A stretch of 64,000 nucleotides of DNA from assembly GCF_017742215.1 (NCBI RefSeq), contig NZ_JAGHKP010000002.1:1212737-1276736 (forward strand). Direction: 5' to 3'. Every line of letters starts with the position of its first letter. The first letter of the stretch is position 1. This DNA comes from Chitinophaga chungangae. Its GTDB lineage: Bacteria; Bacteroidota; Bacteroidia; Chitinophagales; Chitinophagaceae. Both the position numbers and the translations under genes were made by a program. Below are positions 53,492 to 63,862 of the stretch, in pieces. Under the pieces are notes generated by a model. It was given only the letters and a program-made list of their open reading frames with translations. It had not been told where the DNA came from and made no database searches.

Positions 53492-53701
53492 ATGATAACC
53501 GAAGACAAGGCGTACGATATCCTGGCGTTAAATCAAACCGCCACACCCGAAGAAATACTTGCCAGGTATCAGACATTAAAGGACCAGTACAAGAAAATCA
53601 AAGAAGAGACGAAGGACCTGAAAACCCAATTGGCCTATCAATTAAAACAAATTGAGCTGGACGATGTATTCATTTACCTGCGTACCTGCCAGAAGATATA
53701 A
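53492..53701 (+). CDS. Small J-domain-like protein lacking HPD
   Basis: A 69-residue protein whose first half, DKAYDILALNQTATPEEILA, follows helices I and II of DnaJ J-domains. Where the HPD tripeptide should stand it has DQYKKIKEE, so it cannot stimulate Hsp70 in the standard way. The rest is one charged helix. It might compete with or scaffold J-protein interactions. I do not know a named family. Confidence 0.6.
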   Translation: MITEDKAYDILALNQTATPEEILARYQTLKDQYKKIKEETKDLKTQLAYQLKQIELDDVFIYLRTCQKI

Positions 53702-53880
53702 TTTTTGTTTCGTTCCTTCATGCATTGTATCGTGTTAACCCGCGGTTCATCCATTGTTTGTTCACCACAAAACCTTACCACCCGGTCTTTACATCCACAG
53801 GTTTGGAAACCCGCTTATCCGCAAATTAATGTTCGTAGTGAGGGATTTTGATTACATTTATAGTTCAAATCCTTTACACT

Positions 53881-54825
53881 ATGGATAACATTTTTTTGTA
53901 TGTTGTTATTGCCCTCGTAGCGCTCATATTGCTGTCTTCCTTCGTAACCGTACAGCAGGGAACCATCGGCGTCACCACTATCTTTGGTAAATACAACCGT
54001 ATCCTTTTTCCCGGTCTTAACTTCAAGATCCCCCTCATCGAAAAGGTCTTCAAACGCATTTCCATCCAGAACCGCTCCGTGGAGCTGGAATTCCAGGCTA
54101 TTACGGTAGACCAGGCCAATGTGTACTTCAAAGCCATGCTGCTTTATTCCGTGCTTAACCAGGAAGAAGAAACGCTGAAAAACGTGGCCTTTAAGTTTAT
54201 GGACGAACGCAGCTTCATGCAGGCGCTCATCCGCACCATCGAAGGCTCCATCAGGGGGTTTGTGGCCACTAAACGCCAGTCTGAAGTGCTCGGCCTCCGT
54301 AAAGACATTACCGAGCACGTAAAGGAACAGATCGATAACGGGCTCGAGCAATGGGGTTTTCACCTGCAGGACCTCCAGATGAACGATATCACTTTCGACG
54401 ATGCCATTATGCGCTCCATGGCGCAGGTAGTGGCTTCCAACAACCTGAAAGCCGCTGCTGAGAACGAAGGCCAGGCATTGCTCATCACCAAAACCAAAGC
54501 CGCCGAAGCCGATGGTAATGCCATCAAGATCGCCGCCGAGGCGGAAAGGCAGGCCGCACAGCTGCGCGGCCAGGGCGTTGCGCTCTTCCGCGAAGAAGTG
54601 GCCAAAGGTATGACCATGGCCGCCAAAGAAATGCAGCAGGCCAACCTGGACACCTCCGTGATCCTGTTCAGCATGTGGGTGGAAGGCATCAAACATTTCT
54701 CCGAAAACTCGAAAGGCAACGTCATTTTCCTCGACGGCTCTTCCGAAGGCATGGAAAAATCGATGAAACAGCTCATGAGCCTCAACCAGCTGATGGAGGT
54801 CAAACAACAACAGCCGGCCAAATAA
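53881..54825 (+). CDS. SPFH/band 7 (slipin-stomatin) family protein
   Basis: A 314-residue membrane-anchored protein: one N-terminal helix (2-20), then the SPFH domain (about 22-190, VQQGTIGVTTIFGKYNRILFP and ITVDQANVYFKAML) and an Ala/Glu-rich coiled coil (about 195-260, AAAENEGQALLITKTKAAEA). Such proteins oligomerise into membrane microdomains. ATG 53881 is chosen because the TM helix starts there. Confidence 0.9.
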   Translation: MDNIFLYVVIALVALILLSSFVTVQQGTIGVTTIFGKYNRILFPGLNFKIPLIEKVFKRISIQNRSVELEFQAITVDQANVYFKAMLLYSVLNQEEETLKNVAFKFMDERSFMQALIRTIEGSIRGFVATKRQSEVLGLRKDITEHVKEQIDNGLEQWGFHLQDLQMNDITFDDAIMRSMAQVVASNNLKAAAENEGQALLITKTKAAEADGNAIKIAAEAERQAAQLRGQGVALFREEVAKGMTMAAKEMQQANLDTSVILFSMWVEGIKHFSENSKGNVIFLDGSSEGMEKSMKQLMSLNQLMEVKQQQPAK

Positions 54826-54845
54826 AAGGCTTTCGATAAAAAAAA

Positions 54846-54875
54846 GAAAGGCAGTACGCGATGTACTGCCTTTTT
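54846..54875. terminator. Bidirectional terminator
   Basis: AAAGGCAGTAC pairs with GTACTGCCTTT around GCGAT, with A-rich and T-rich flanks; shared by the SPFH gene and the convergent deaminase. Confidence 0.85.
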
Positions 54876-54893
54876 TATTGCGGTGAAACGTAA

Positions 54894-55337
54894 TTACGAT
54901 TTTCTTCTCGCCTGGAAAAAGGATTTCACCAGCTGCAGGCTTTCCGCTTCGCAGGGGCCGCTTTCCAGTTTTGTTTTGGGGTGGAAGGGAGACGTTGCGC
55001 CCGTTACCCGCCGGTACCCGTTCTTCTCATCCGCCGCCGCGTACACGATGCGGCCGATCTTGCTCCAGTACAGCGCGCCGGCGCACATCACGCAGGGCTC
55101 CAGCGTAACGTACAGCGTGGCTTCCATCAGGTACTTGGAGCCAAGATAATTAAACGCGGCCGTTAACGCGATCATTTCCGCATGCGCGGTGCAGTCGTTG
55201 AGCATTTCCACCTGGTTGAATCCGCGGCCGATCACCTGCCCGTTCATCACTACCACCGCGCCGATCGGCACTTCTCCCTTTTCCTGCGCTTTGCGCGCTT
55301 CTTTCAGCGCCTGCTGCATGAAAAACTCATCGTTCAT
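54894..55337 (-). CDS. Nucleoside/tRNA adenosine deaminase (TadA-like)
   Basis: A 147-residue cytidine-deaminase-fold enzyme with zinc ligand H52 and proton donor E54 in AHAEMIAL, and C82/C85 in PCVMC. TadA converts A34 of tRNA-Arg to inosine. The N-terminal EKGEVPIGAVVV fits TadA, but guanine deaminases are close relatives and the C-terminus is divergent. It overlaps ligA by 4 bp. Confidence 0.85.
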   Translation of the reverse strand: MNDEFFMQQALKEARKAQEKGEVPIGAVVVMNGQVIGRGFNQVEMLNDCTAHAEMIALTAAFNYLGSKYLMEATLYVTLEPCVMCAGALYWSKIGRIVYAAADEKNGYRRVTGATSPFHPKTKLESGPCEAESLQLVKSFFQARRKS

Positions 55338-57430
55338 GATTGCACCATGTTTATAAATTCATCTTCGCTCAATATCTTGACGGTATTGATCTTTTTCGCT
55401 TTTTCGAGTTTGCTGCCCGCGTCGTCGCCCACGATGAGGTAATTGAGCTTGCTGCTCACGCCGCTGAGTATTTTACCCCCGTGCTGCTCCACCAGCGCTT
55501 CCGCATCGCTGCGCTTGAGCTTGTGAAGCGTGCCGGTGAACAGGAACGTTTGCCCGCTGAGCGTGCCTTCCGCGGAGCGGGAACCTGTGTTGCCCTTGAG
55601 GTTGAGGCCGAGCTCTTCCAGCCTTTTCAGCATGTGAATGTTGTCTTCGTTCAGGAAAAACTGCCGCACGGAACCGGCCACTTTCGGCCCGATGTCTTCC
55701 AGCGCCAGCAATTGTTCCTCCGTATAGCCGGCGAGGTTAAGCAGGTGCTCCGTGGAATTGGCGAGGGTTTTCGCGGTGGTTTCGCCCACATAACGGATGC
55801 CCAGCCCGAATATCAGCCGGTGCAAAGGCTGGCTGCGCGAGGTTTCTATGGCGGTTTGCAGGTTGGAAATGGATTTCGGGCCAAAACCTTCCAGTTTGCT
55901 GATGGCGTCGAAGTCGAGGGTATAAATGCCGGGCACGTCTTTCAGCAGCCCGAGCGACCAGAATTTGCGCACGTTGCTTTCGCCGAGGCTGCGGATGTCC
56001 ATCGCGTCTTTGCTTACGAAATGGATCATTCTTTCCACCACCTGCGCTTCGCAGTTGATGTTCACGCAGCGCCATACGCTTTCGCCTTCGGGCTTGAACA
56101 GCGGGTCTTTACACACCGGGCAGTTCTTCGGGAACACGATATCCCTTTCTTCGCCCGTGCGCAGGTCCGCAATGGATTTTACGATGTAAGGGATCACGTC
56201 CCCCGCTCTTTCCACCAGCACACGGTCGCCCAGCTTGAGGTCTTTTTCGCGGATCACGTCTTCGTTGAAAAGGCTCACGGAACCTACCATCACGCCGCCG
56301 ATGGGCACGGGGTCTATCTTCGCCACGGGCGTGATGGAACCGGTGCGGCCCACCTGGAATTCCACGTCGCGCAAAATGCTGGTGGCCTGCCGCGCCTTGA
56401 ATTTAAAAGCGATGGCCCAGCGCGGGTGATGCGTCGTCATCCCCATCCGGTCCTGCAGATCGTAATCGTTCACTTTGATCACCATCCCGTCGATCTCGTA
56501 CGGCAGATCGTCGCGTTTCGTTTCGAAGTCGAGGCAATGATCGATCACGGCCTGTATGCCTTTCACGACTTTCATTTCACGCGCCGGGCTTCTGAAGCCC
56601 AGCTGCCAGAGCATCGCGAGGGTATTGCTGTGCGTTTGTATCGCCGGCGGTTCGGTTATGCCGTCGTTCATGGTGTGATAGCTCATGTTGTAAAGAAACG
56701 CTTCCAACCCGCGTTTCGCCACTTCTTTCGGGTCTACGATGCGCAGCGAGCCGGACGCCGCGTTGCGCGGGTTCGCCAATGGCGGAAGGTTTTCCGCCGC
56801 GCGTTGTTCGTTCAGTTTTGCAAAAGTGGTTTTGTTGATGAGCACTTCACCGCGCAGTTCTATCTGCTGGATACCGTAGTCTGAAAACCTGGCAGACAGT
56901 GGGATGGAACGTATCTGCCGGATGTTCGTCGTGATCTCGTCGCCCTGCACGCCGTCGCCGCGCGTGGCGCCGCGGGAAAGCAGGTCGTTTTCGTAAATGA
57001 GGGAAATACTCGCGCCGTCGAATTTCGGCTCGATGCAATATTCGATCTCTTCCAGCCCTGACTGTTCGCGGGCTTTGCGGTCCCAGTCCAGCAGATCGTC
57101 CGCATCGTACGAATTCTCGAGGCTGAGCATCGGCACGAGGTGCTGCACGGAGGGAAATACTTTGGTGAGGCCCTGCGCTACGCGCTGGGTGGGAGAATCG
57201 GCGGTAACAAGCTCCGGATGGGCTGCTTCCAGCTTTTTAAGCTGCGAAAAAAGCTGGTCGTATTCCTGGTCGCTAAGCACGGGATCGTCCTGGATATAAT
57301 ACCGCCAGTCGCTGTGACGGATCACGTCGCGAAGGGATGCGGCCGCTTCTTCGGGTTTGCCCGGCAATTTACCGGCCAACAGCGATTTCGCCAGCGTAGC
57401 CAGCGTTCTTTCATTGTCTCTGGTATACAT
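55334..57430 (-). CDS. ligA: NAD-dependent DNA ligase
   Basis: A 698-residue ligase with all domains: Ia and adenylation (1-330, nucleotide-accepting K136 in EPKFDGAS, TRGDGVQGDEIT), OB fold, the four-Cys zinc finger (CPVCKDPLF ... CVNINCEAQ), helix-hairpin-helix repeats and a terminal BRCT domain (about 620-698). It seals nicks in replication and repair. The tadA-like gene starts inside its last codons. Confidence 0.95.
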   Translation of the reverse strand: MYTRDNERTLATLAKSLLAGKLPGKPEEAAASLRDVIRHSDWRYYIQDDPVLSDQEYDQLFSQLKKLEAAHPELVTADSPTQRVAQGLTKVFPSVQHLVPMLSLENSYDADDLLDWDRKAREQSGLEEIEYCIEPKFDGASISLIYENDLLSRGATRGDGVQGDEITTNIRQIRSIPLSARFSDYGIQQIELRGEVLINKTTFAKLNEQRAAENLPPLANPRNAASGSLRIVDPKEVAKRGLEAFLYNMSYHTMNDGITEPPAIQTHSNTLAMLWQLGFRSPAREMKVVKGIQAVIDHCLDFETKRDDLPYEIDGMVIKVNDYDLQDRMGMTTHHPRWAIAFKFKARQATSILRDVEFQVGRTGSITPVAKIDPVPIGGVMVGSVSLFNEDVIREKDLKLGDRVLVERAGDVIPYIVKSIADLRTGEERDIVFPKNCPVCKDPLFKPEGESVWRCVNINCEAQVVERMIHFVSKDAMDIRSLGESNVRKFWSLGLLKDVPGIYTLDFDAISKLEGFGPKSISNLQTAIETSRSQPLHRLIFGLGIRYVGETTAKTLANSTEHLLNLAGYTEEQLLALEDIGPKVAGSVRQFFLNEDNIHMLKRLEELGLNLKGNTGSRSAEGTLSGQTFLFTGTLHKLKRSDAEALVEQHGGKILSGVSSKLNYLIVGDDAGSKLEKAKKINTVKILSEDEFINMVQS

Positions 57431-57502
57431 CGTGTATGGATAAAATCAAAAGTCTGGCGTAAATTTAATCTTTAGTTGCCACGCAAGAACAAATTTCCTG
57501 CT

Positions 57503-59143
57503 ATGAAACAATGCGTTTACGTTACCCTCGTTGCCACGCTGCTGTCTGCCTGTGCCGCCCGCAAAGAAAAAGCCGACCTGCTTATTCATCATGCCATGAT
57601 CTATACGGCGGATTCCATGAACACCGTAGCCGCCGCCATGGCCGTGAAAGACGGGAAGATCCTGATGGTGGGCACCAATGAGCTAGTGCAGCGCTCGTTC
57701 GACGCGGATTCCGTGATAGACGCCAAAGGCGCCGCCGTGTTTCCCGGTTTCAACGACGCGCACGCCCACTTTTTCGGGTATGCCAATTCGTTGCGAAGCG
57801 TAGACCTGGTAGGCGCCAAAAGCTGGGACGAAGCGGTGGCCCGCGTGCGGGACTTTGCGGCCGAACATCCTTCCGCCTGGGTGCTGGGCCGGGGCTGGGA
57901 CCAGAACGATTGGGAAGTGAAAACATTTCCGGATAAATCGAAGCTGGACAGTCTTTTCCCCAACACGCCGGTATTGCTGGAACGGATAGACGGTCATGCT
58001 TCGATCGCGAACCAGGCTGCGCTGGACGCGGCGGGCGTAAAAGCCGGGCAAACCATCGCGGGCGGCACGATAGAAACGAAGAACGGCAGGCTTACGGGCA
58101 TATTGGTAGACAATGCGGACGAGCTGGTTTCTTCCAAAATCCCCGCCGCGCCCCTCGAAGAGATCATAGCATCGCTGGAAGCGGCTGAGCGCAACTGCCT
58201 TGCGGCGGGCCTTACGAGCATTACCGATTGCGGGCTGGACCTCGATGCCATGCATTTGCTCGATACGCTGCTGGCGCAACGGAAACTGCATCTTCGCCTC
58301 AACGTGATGCTGAGCGACAATGAAGAAAATATTAGCTGGCTGCTGAAAAACGGCGTCTATGAAAAGGACCGGCTGCTGGTGCGCAGCGTCAAGTTCTACG
58401 GGGATGGGGCGCTTGGCTCGCGCGGCGCCTGCCTGAAACATGATTATACCGACCGGCCCGGATGGAAAGGATTTCTGCTGAAAGACGCGCGGTATTTCGC
58501 GGAAAAAGCGGCGCTGCTGGCTGAAACTGACATACAGATGTGCACGCATGCCATCGGCGATTCGGCGAACGGCGTTATCCTGAAAATATACGCGGACGCG
58601 CTCAAAGGCAAAAACGACAAACGCTGGCGGATAGAACATGCGCAGGTAGTGGATTCCATCGATTTTCACTGGTTCGGGGAAAACAATATCGTGCCTTCCG
58701 TGCAGCCTACGCACGCCACGTCGGACATGTACTGGGCCAAAGACCGCCTGGGCCCGCAGCGCGTGCGTTTCGCCTATGCATTTCAACAGCTGTTGAGGCA
58801 GAACGGGTGGCTGCCGCTCGGCACGGACTTCCCCGTGGAGCATATCGACCCGCTGCGCACGTTTTACGCGGCCGTGGCGAGAAAAGACCAGGCCGGTTAC
58901 CCGGAAGGCGGGTTTCAGCCCGAAAATGCGCTCAGTCGTGAAGAAGCGCTCAAAGGAATGACGATCTGGGCGGCCCGTGCATCGTTCGAAGAAGAAAAAA
59001 AAGGGAGCCTCGAGCCCGGTAAAGCAGCGGATTTCGTGGTGCTCGACCAGGACACTATGAAAGTTCCCGCAGAGAAAATTTTGGCAACTAAAGTGTTAGC
59101 AACTTATATTTACGGACAGGCGCTCCACAGGGCAGGACTTTAG
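57503..59143 (+). CDS. Amidohydrolase-superfamily lipoprotein (YtcJ-like)
   Basis: A 546-residue metal-dependent hydrolase with a lipobox (LLSAC, Cys16). The TIM-barrel motifs are FPGFNDAHAHFF, RSVKFYGDGALGS, MCTHAIGDSAN, WRIEHAQVV and PLGTDFPVE. The family cleaves amides and imidic bonds of varied substrates, and this one would work in the periplasm or on the outer membrane. ATG 57503 is preferred over TTG 57476 because the signal peptide begins there. Confidence 0.88.
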   Translation: MKQCVYVTLVATLLSACAARKEKADLLIHHAMIYTADSMNTVAAAMAVKDGKILMVGTNELVQRSFDADSVIDAKGAAVFPGFNDAHAHFFGYANSLRSVDLVGAKSWDEAVARVRDFAAEHPSAWVLGRGWDQNDWEVKTFPDKSKLDSLFPNTPVLLERIDGHASIANQAALDAAGVKAGQTIAGGTIETKNGRLTGILVDNADELVSSKIPAAPLEEIIASLEAAERNCLAAGLTSITDCGLDLDAMHLLDTLLAQRKLHLRLNVMLSDNEENISWLLKNGVYEKDRLLVRSVKFYGDGALGSRGACLKHDYTDRPGWKGFLLKDARYFAEKAALLAETDIQMCTHAIGDSANGVILKIYADALKGKNDKRWRIEHAQVVDSIDFHWFGENNIVPSVQPTHATSDMYWAKDRLGPQRVRFAYAFQQLLRQNGWLPLGTDFPVEHIDPLRTFYAAVARKDQAGYPEGGFQPENALSREEALKGMTIWAARASFEEEKKGSLEPGKAADFVVLDQDTMKVPAEKILATKVLATYIYGQALHRAGL

Positions 59144-59190
59144 CAGCGGACAGCAGCGGCCTTTTTCCTGACATTCCACGATATGCATGT

Positions 59191-59895
59191 ATGCACACCA
59201 AAAACATCAACACCCATCTCACCGAGATCAAGGATTATTTCAAAGCGGCAATTTCCGTAGACTGCGTGATTTTCGGGTTCGACGAAAACGAACTGAAAGT
59301 ATTGCTGATCGAATCCGACCTGAAAGAATACAAGGGCAAGTGGTCGTTGCTGGGAGACATCGTGCACCCGGACGAAGATATCGAGAGCGCCGCTTACCGC
59401 GTGTTGCGGGAACGCACGGGCCTGGAAGACGTGTTTATGGAACAGGTGCAGGCGTTTGGCGGGCTCAACCGCCATCCGGCGGGGCGCGTGGTGACCATCG
59501 CGTATTATTCCCTCGTCAACATCCAGCACGTGGAATTAAAAACGCTGCAGAACGAATTGCACTGGCATGCCGTGAAAGATATCCGGCAAATGGCCTTCGA
59601 TCATAAAGACATCCTGGCCACCTGTTACCAGCGGCTGCAGCATAAAGTGATCGACCAGCCGGTGGGTTTTAACCTATTGCCCAAAAAATTCTCGCTGCGC
59701 GATTTGCAAAACCTTTACGAAGCGATCCTCGACGTGAAGCTGGACAGGCGCAACTTCCGGAAAAAATTCTTCGCAATGGACTACCTCGTGGATCTCAACG
59801 AAGAAGAACAGGATGTAAGGCACCGCCCCGCGCGGTTGTACAAATTCAACCAGGACAAATACGACCTGCAGCACAAAAAGAGCCTTGGTTTTTGA
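59191..59895 (+). CDS. NrtR/AraR-type Nudix-fold transcriptional regulator
   Basis: A 234-residue protein: Nudix domain (about 15-145) joined to a C-terminal winged helix (about 160-225, KKFSLRDLQNLYEAIL). The Nudix box region GDIVHPDEDIESAAYRVLRE lacks the paired Glu residues needed for hydrolysis, as in NrtR-family repressors, which use the fold to sense sugars or NAD metabolites. No sugar operon is next to it in the window. Confidence 0.85.
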   Translation: MHTKNINTHLTEIKDYFKAAISVDCVIFGFDENELKVLLIESDLKEYKGKWSLLGDIVHPDEDIESAAYRVLRERTGLEDVFMEQVQAFGGLNRHPAGRVVTIAYYSLVNIQHVELKTLQNELHWHAVKDIRQMAFDHKDILATCYQRLQHKVIDQPVGFNLLPKKFSLRDLQNLYEAILDVKLDRRNFRKKFFAMDYLVDLNEEEQDVRHRPARLYKFNQDKYDLQHKKSLGF

Positions 59896-60170
59896 TAGGA
59901 TTTTAACCTGCGCCCCGGCTTGCCGGCACACGCTGAACCGCTTTGCCATCTGCGGTTTGAAGCCCTTGCGCCCAGTACAGGCAAGGCCCCCTTGTTTAAG
60001 TATATTTTAAGTAAGTAGCGGGAAAAAATTGTTTTTTAACAAAATATTAATTAAGATTGTGTAAGATATACACACTAGCATTTCAGGGGTATATAATTGT
60101 AGCCAGAGACCAGACATCTAATCGCACATTCAACAAATTCTTTTAGGAAAAGAAAACCCGTATACGCGCA
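59896..60170. other. Intergenic region with small hairpins
   Basis: Two modest inverted repeats follow the Nudix-type gene: AACCGC (59936-59941) with GCGGTT (59952-59957), and GCCCTTGC with GCAAGGC near 59962-59987, the latter followed by CCCCCTTGTTT and possibly a weak terminator. The rest is AT-rich with no gene. Confidence 0.35.
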
Positions 60171-60178
60171 TATATTTG
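60171..60178 (+). promoter_or_regulatory. -7 promoter box of candidate small RNA
   Basis: TATATTTG matches TAnnTTTG; the predicted start is near 60185. A -33 box is not clear. Confidence 0.4.
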
Positions 60179-60184
60179 CCATTT

Positions 60185-60307
60185 CACGCGAATGGTTTTA
60201 CATACTCTTTATGCATCGCATTTTATCAAATTCCACGTTATGAACCAGGACAATCTGTTTTGTCCGAATTATAATGGGAACGGTCCTTTGGGTCGTTCCC
60301 ATTTTTT
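60185..60307 (+). ncRNA. Candidate ~120-nt small RNA with two 3' hairpins
   Basis: Between the -7 box and a strong terminator lies a segment with a hairpin GGACAA/TTGTCC (60248-60264) followed by the terminator stem. No protein is convincing; a short frame from 60240 merely reads through the terminator. The icmF ATG is 170 nt further on, so this is either a separate small RNA or an attenuated icmF leader. Confidence 0.4.
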
Positions 60308-60309
60308 TC
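60273..60309 (+). terminator. Strong terminator upstream of icmF
   Basis: AATGGGAACG (60273-60282) pairs with CGTTCCCATT (60294-60303) and is followed by TTTTTT. The nearest upstream plus-strand gene ends at 59895. Confidence 0.8.
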
Positions 60310-60476
60310 TTTTCAAATTTTAATCAACAACGGGTTGCAGTTAAAGAATTTCCAAGGAATCAGCAGAATGCTTGCACCGCTTCAAATATCCTTCCATCAG
60401 CCGCCAGCAGCGCTATTTTCGTATCTTGCATGCTTGTCCGCCATATCGATCATATGGCATTAAGCAGCTGAAGAAC

Positions 60477-63400
60477 ATGTCTTATACACCACAAAACAAA
60501 GTACGCATTGTAACGGCGGCCGCCCTGTTCGACGGTCACGATGCAGCCATCAACATCATGCGCCGCATTATGCAGAGCACCGGCGCCGAAGTGATCCATC
60601 TTGGCCATAACCGCTCCGCGGCGGAGATCGTAGACTGCGCCGTGCAGGAAGACGCGCAGGGCATTGCCGTCACCTCCTACCAGGGCGGCCACATCGAGTT
60701 TTTCAAATACATGTACGACCTGCTGAAAGAGCGGGGCTGCGGTCATATCCGCATCTTCGGCGGCGGGGGCGGCACCATCCTGCCTTCCGAGATCGAGGAG
60801 CTGCACGCTTACGGCATCACCCGCATCTATTCGCCGGACGACGGCCGGAAATTCGGCCTGGGAGGCATGATCGAAGACGTGATCAGGCAGTGTGATTTTG
60901 AAACGGTAAAACAAGGCGAATGGAAACTGAACGCCGCGAAACTGACGCAGGACGATGCGCCTGAGATCGCAAAGGCCATCACGTACGCCGAGAACTTCGC
61001 CATGAACGGTCAGCTCGAAGACCTGAAAATACTGGCTTCCCGCAAAAGTCCCGTGCTGGGCATTACCGGCACCGGCGGCGCGGGTAAAAGCAGCGTTACC
61101 GACGAGCTGGTGCGCAGGTTCCTGCGGGAATACGACAACCGTACCATCGCGGTGATCTCCGTAGACCCTTCCAAGAAAAAAACGGGCGGCGCGCTGCTGG
61201 GCGACCGCATCCGCATGAACAGCATCCATCACCCGAGGGCGTACATGCGCTCGCTGGCCACCCGCGAAAGCGACAAGGCCATCAGCCTGCACATCCAGGA
61301 AGCCATCGATATCTGCAAGGCCGCGAAGTTCGATTTCATCATCCTCGAAACTTCAGGCATCGGCCAGAGCGACACCGCCATCGTGGATTACTGCGATGTG
61401 GCCCTGTACGTGATGACGCCCGAATACGGCGCGGCTTCGCAGCTGGAGAAGATCAACATGCTCGACTACGCCGATCTTATCGCCATCAACAAATTCGACA
61501 AGGCCGGCGCGCTCGACGCCCTGCACGACGTGCGCAAACAATATAAACGCAACAACAGCCTTTGGGACGCGAAAGACGACGACCTGCCCGTTGTGGGCAC
61601 CATCGCCTCGCAGTTCAACGATCCCGGTGTGAACCAGCTGTTTGAACGCCTCATGCACCGCATCGCCGAAAAAACGGAAGTGCATTTCGGGGAAGACAGG
61701 CCAGACAAGCCGGTGATGGCCACTTCCACCAAATCGCTCATCATTCCCCCGGCGCGCGTCCGTTATTTATCGGAAATATCCGCCACCATCGGCGACTATC
61801 GGGCATGGGTAAACGAACAATGCGCCATCGCCACGCAATGGTACCAGGTGGAAGGCGCGCTGCAGGCGCCGGGGCTGAAACATGCAGACGAACTGAAAAA
61901 CATCAGTCAGCGCCTGCAAACGCAGCTCAGCCCCGAAAACAAAGCGCTGATCACCGGCTGGCCCGCTTTGACGGAGAAATACAAAGCCGATCATTACGCG
62001 TTCCAGGTAAGGGACAAAACGATCAAACTGCCGCTGTACGCCGAAAGCCTTTCCCACACCCGCATACCGAAAGTATCGTTGCCGAAGTACAAAGACTGGG
62101 GCGACATCCTGCGCTGGCAGCTGATGGAAAACCTGCCGGGCGAATTTCCTTACGCGGCGGGCGTGTTCCCGCTGAAACGCGAAGGTGAGGACCCCACGCG
62201 CATGTTCGCCGGCGAAGGCGGGCCGGAAAGAACGAACAAAAGGTTTCATTATGTGTCCGTTGACCAGCCGGCCAAACGTTTGTCCACCGCCTTCGACAGC
62301 GTGACGCTTTACGGCGAAGACCCCGCTTACCGCCCCGATATTTACGGAAAGATCGGCAACTCCGGCGTGAGCATCGCCACGGTAGACGATGCGAAAAAAC
62401 TTTACAGCGGTTTTGATCTCTGCGACCCGAAAACGTCCGTATCGATGACCATCAACGGGCCCGCGCCGATTTTGCTGGCGTTTTTTATGAATGCCGCCAT
62501 CGACCAGGAATGCGAGAAATACATCGCGCAGAACGGGCTGGGAGAAAAAGTGAATGCGATCATCCAAAAGAAATTCAAAGACCACCCGCTGCCGCATTAC
62601 AACGGCGATCTGCCGCATGGCAACAACGGCCTGGGCTTGCGGCTGCTGGGCATTTCCGGCAGCGATGTGCTGGAGCCGGAAGTGTATGAAAAAATAAAGG
62701 CGCATGCGCTGAGCACCGTACGCGGCACCGTGCAGGCAGACATTCTGAAAGAAGACCAGGCACAGAATACCTGCATCTTCTCTACCGAATTTGCACTGAA
62801 ACTGATGGGCGACGTGCAGGAATATTTCATCACCCAAAAAGTACGGAACTTTTATTCCGTCAGCATTTCAGGCTATCACATCGCCGAAGCGGGCGCGAAC
62901 CCCATCACCCAGCTGGCGTTTACGCTGGCCAACGGTTTCACTTACGTGGAATATTACCTCAGCCGCGGCATGCACATCGACGATTTTGCGCCGAACCTTT
63001 CGTTTTTCTTCAGCAACGGGATGGACCCGGAATACGCCGTGATCGGCCGTGTGGCGAGGATCATCTGGGCGAAGGCCATCAAAAACAAATACAAAGGCAA
63101 CGACCGCTCGCAGAAATTAAAATACCACATCCAGACATCTGGCCGCAGCCTGCACGCGCAGGAGATCGACTTCAACGACATCCGAACCACGCTGCAGGCG
63201 CTGTATGCGATCTACGACAACTGCAATTCCCTTCACACCAACGCATACGACGAAGCCATCACCACGCCCACGGAAGAAAGCGTGCGCCGGGCCATGGCGA
63301 TCCAGCTGATCATCAACCGCGAATTGGGCACGGCGAAAAATGAAAATCCCACGCAGGGAAGTTTTTTCATCGACGAACTGACGGACCTGGTGGAAGAGGC

Positions 63401-63821
63401 CGTGCTGATGGAGTTCAACCGCATTACCGAGCGCGGCGGCGTGCTGGGCGCGATGGAAAGGATGTACCAGCGCAACAAGATCCAGGAAGAAAGCCTGTAT
63501 TACGAATCGCTGAAACATTCAGGCGAGTTCCCCATCATCGGCGTCAATACTTTCCTCAATAAAAACGGCTCCCCCACCGTGATCCCCGCTGAAGTGATCC
63601 GTTCCACCAAAGAGGAAAAAGAGTTCCAGATCGACACGCTGCAGGCATTCCGGGAAAGGCATGAAGACCAGCGCGCGGCGAAGCTGAAAGCCTTGCAGGA
63701 CGTAGCCGTGCGGAACGGCAACCTGTTTGAAGAGCTGATGGAAACCGTGAAATATTGCAGCCTCGGGCAGATCACGCACGCGCTGTATGAAGTGGGCGGG
63801 CAGTACCGGAGGAATATGTAG
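60477..63821 (+). CDS. icmF: Fused isobutyryl-CoA mutase IcmF
   Basis: A 1114-residue natural fusion. Order: B12-binding domain (about 1-140, base-off motif D19-G-H21-D-A-A), MeaB-like G-domain chaperone (about 180-430, P-loop GTGGAGKSS near 198-206, [19 protein letters not shown]) and the acyl-CoA mutase barrel (about 540-1114). In the active-site segment [11 protein letters not shown] a Phe stands where methylmalonyl-CoA mutase has Tyr, which assigns it to IcmF rather than MCM. It interconverts isobutyryl- and n-butyryl-CoA and in some species isovaleryl- and pivalyl-CoA. ATG 60477 is chosen as homology begins there. Confidence 0.93.
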   Translation: MSYTPQNKVRIVTAAALFDGHDAAINIMRRIMQSTGAEVIHLGHNRSAAEIVDCAVQEDAQGIAVTSYQGGHIEFFKYMYDLLKERGCGHIRIFGGGGGTILPSEIEELHAYGITRIYSPDDGRKFGLGGMIEDVIRQCDFETVKQGEWKLNAAKLTQDDAPEIAKAITYAENFAMNGQLEDLKILASRKSPVLGITGTGGAGKSSVTDELVRRFLREYDNRTIAVISVDPSKKKTGGALLGDRIRMNSIHHPRAYMRSLATRESDKAISLHIQEAIDICKAAKFDFIILETSGIGQSDTAIVDYCDVALYVMTPEYGAASQLEKINMLDYADLIAINKFDKAGALDALHDVRKQYKRNNSLWDAKDDDLPVVGTIASQFNDPGVNQLFERLMHRIAEKTEVHFGEDRPDKPVMATSTKSLIIPPARVRYLSEISATIGDYRAWVNEQCAIATQWYQVEGALQAPGLKHADELKNISQRLQTQLSPENKALITGWPALTEKYKADHYAFQVRDKTIKLPLYAESLSHTRIPKVSLPKYKDWGDILRWQLMENLPGEFPYAAGVFPLKREGEDPTRMFAGEGGPERTNKRFHYVSVDQPAKRLSTAFDSVTLYGEDPAYRPDIYGKIGNSGVSIATVDDAKKLYSGFDLCDPKTSVSMTINGPAPILLAFFMNAAIDQECEKYIAQNGLGEKVNAIIQKKFKDHPLPHYNGDLPHGNNGLGLRLLGISGSDVLEPEVYEKIKAHALSTVRGTVQADILKEDQAQNTCIFSTEFALKLMGDVQEYFITQKVRNFYSVSISGYHIAEAGANPITQLAFTLANGFTYVEYYLSRGMHIDDFAPNLSFFFSNGMDPEYAVIGRVARIIWAKAIKNKYKGNDRSQKLKYHIQTSGRSLHAQEIDFNDIRTTLQALYAIYDNCNSLHTNAYDEAITTPTEESVRRAMAIQLIINRELGTAKNENPTQGSFFIDELTDLVEEAVLMEFNRITERGGVLGAMERMYQRNKIQEESLYYESLKHSGEFPIIGVNTFLNKNGSPTVIPAEVIRSTKEEKEFQIDTLQAFRERHEDQRAAKLKALQDVAVRNGNLFEELMETVKYCSLGQITHALYEVGGQYRRNM

Positions 63822-63862
63822 AATTTCACGCGGCATTTTTCCATTTCGCGTATCTTTCCGAT

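Noticed and set aside
60240-60324. A short plus-strand frame before icmF as a leader peptide
   Set aside because: Most of its codons are simply the terminator hairpin and T run; no run of a regulatory amino acid.
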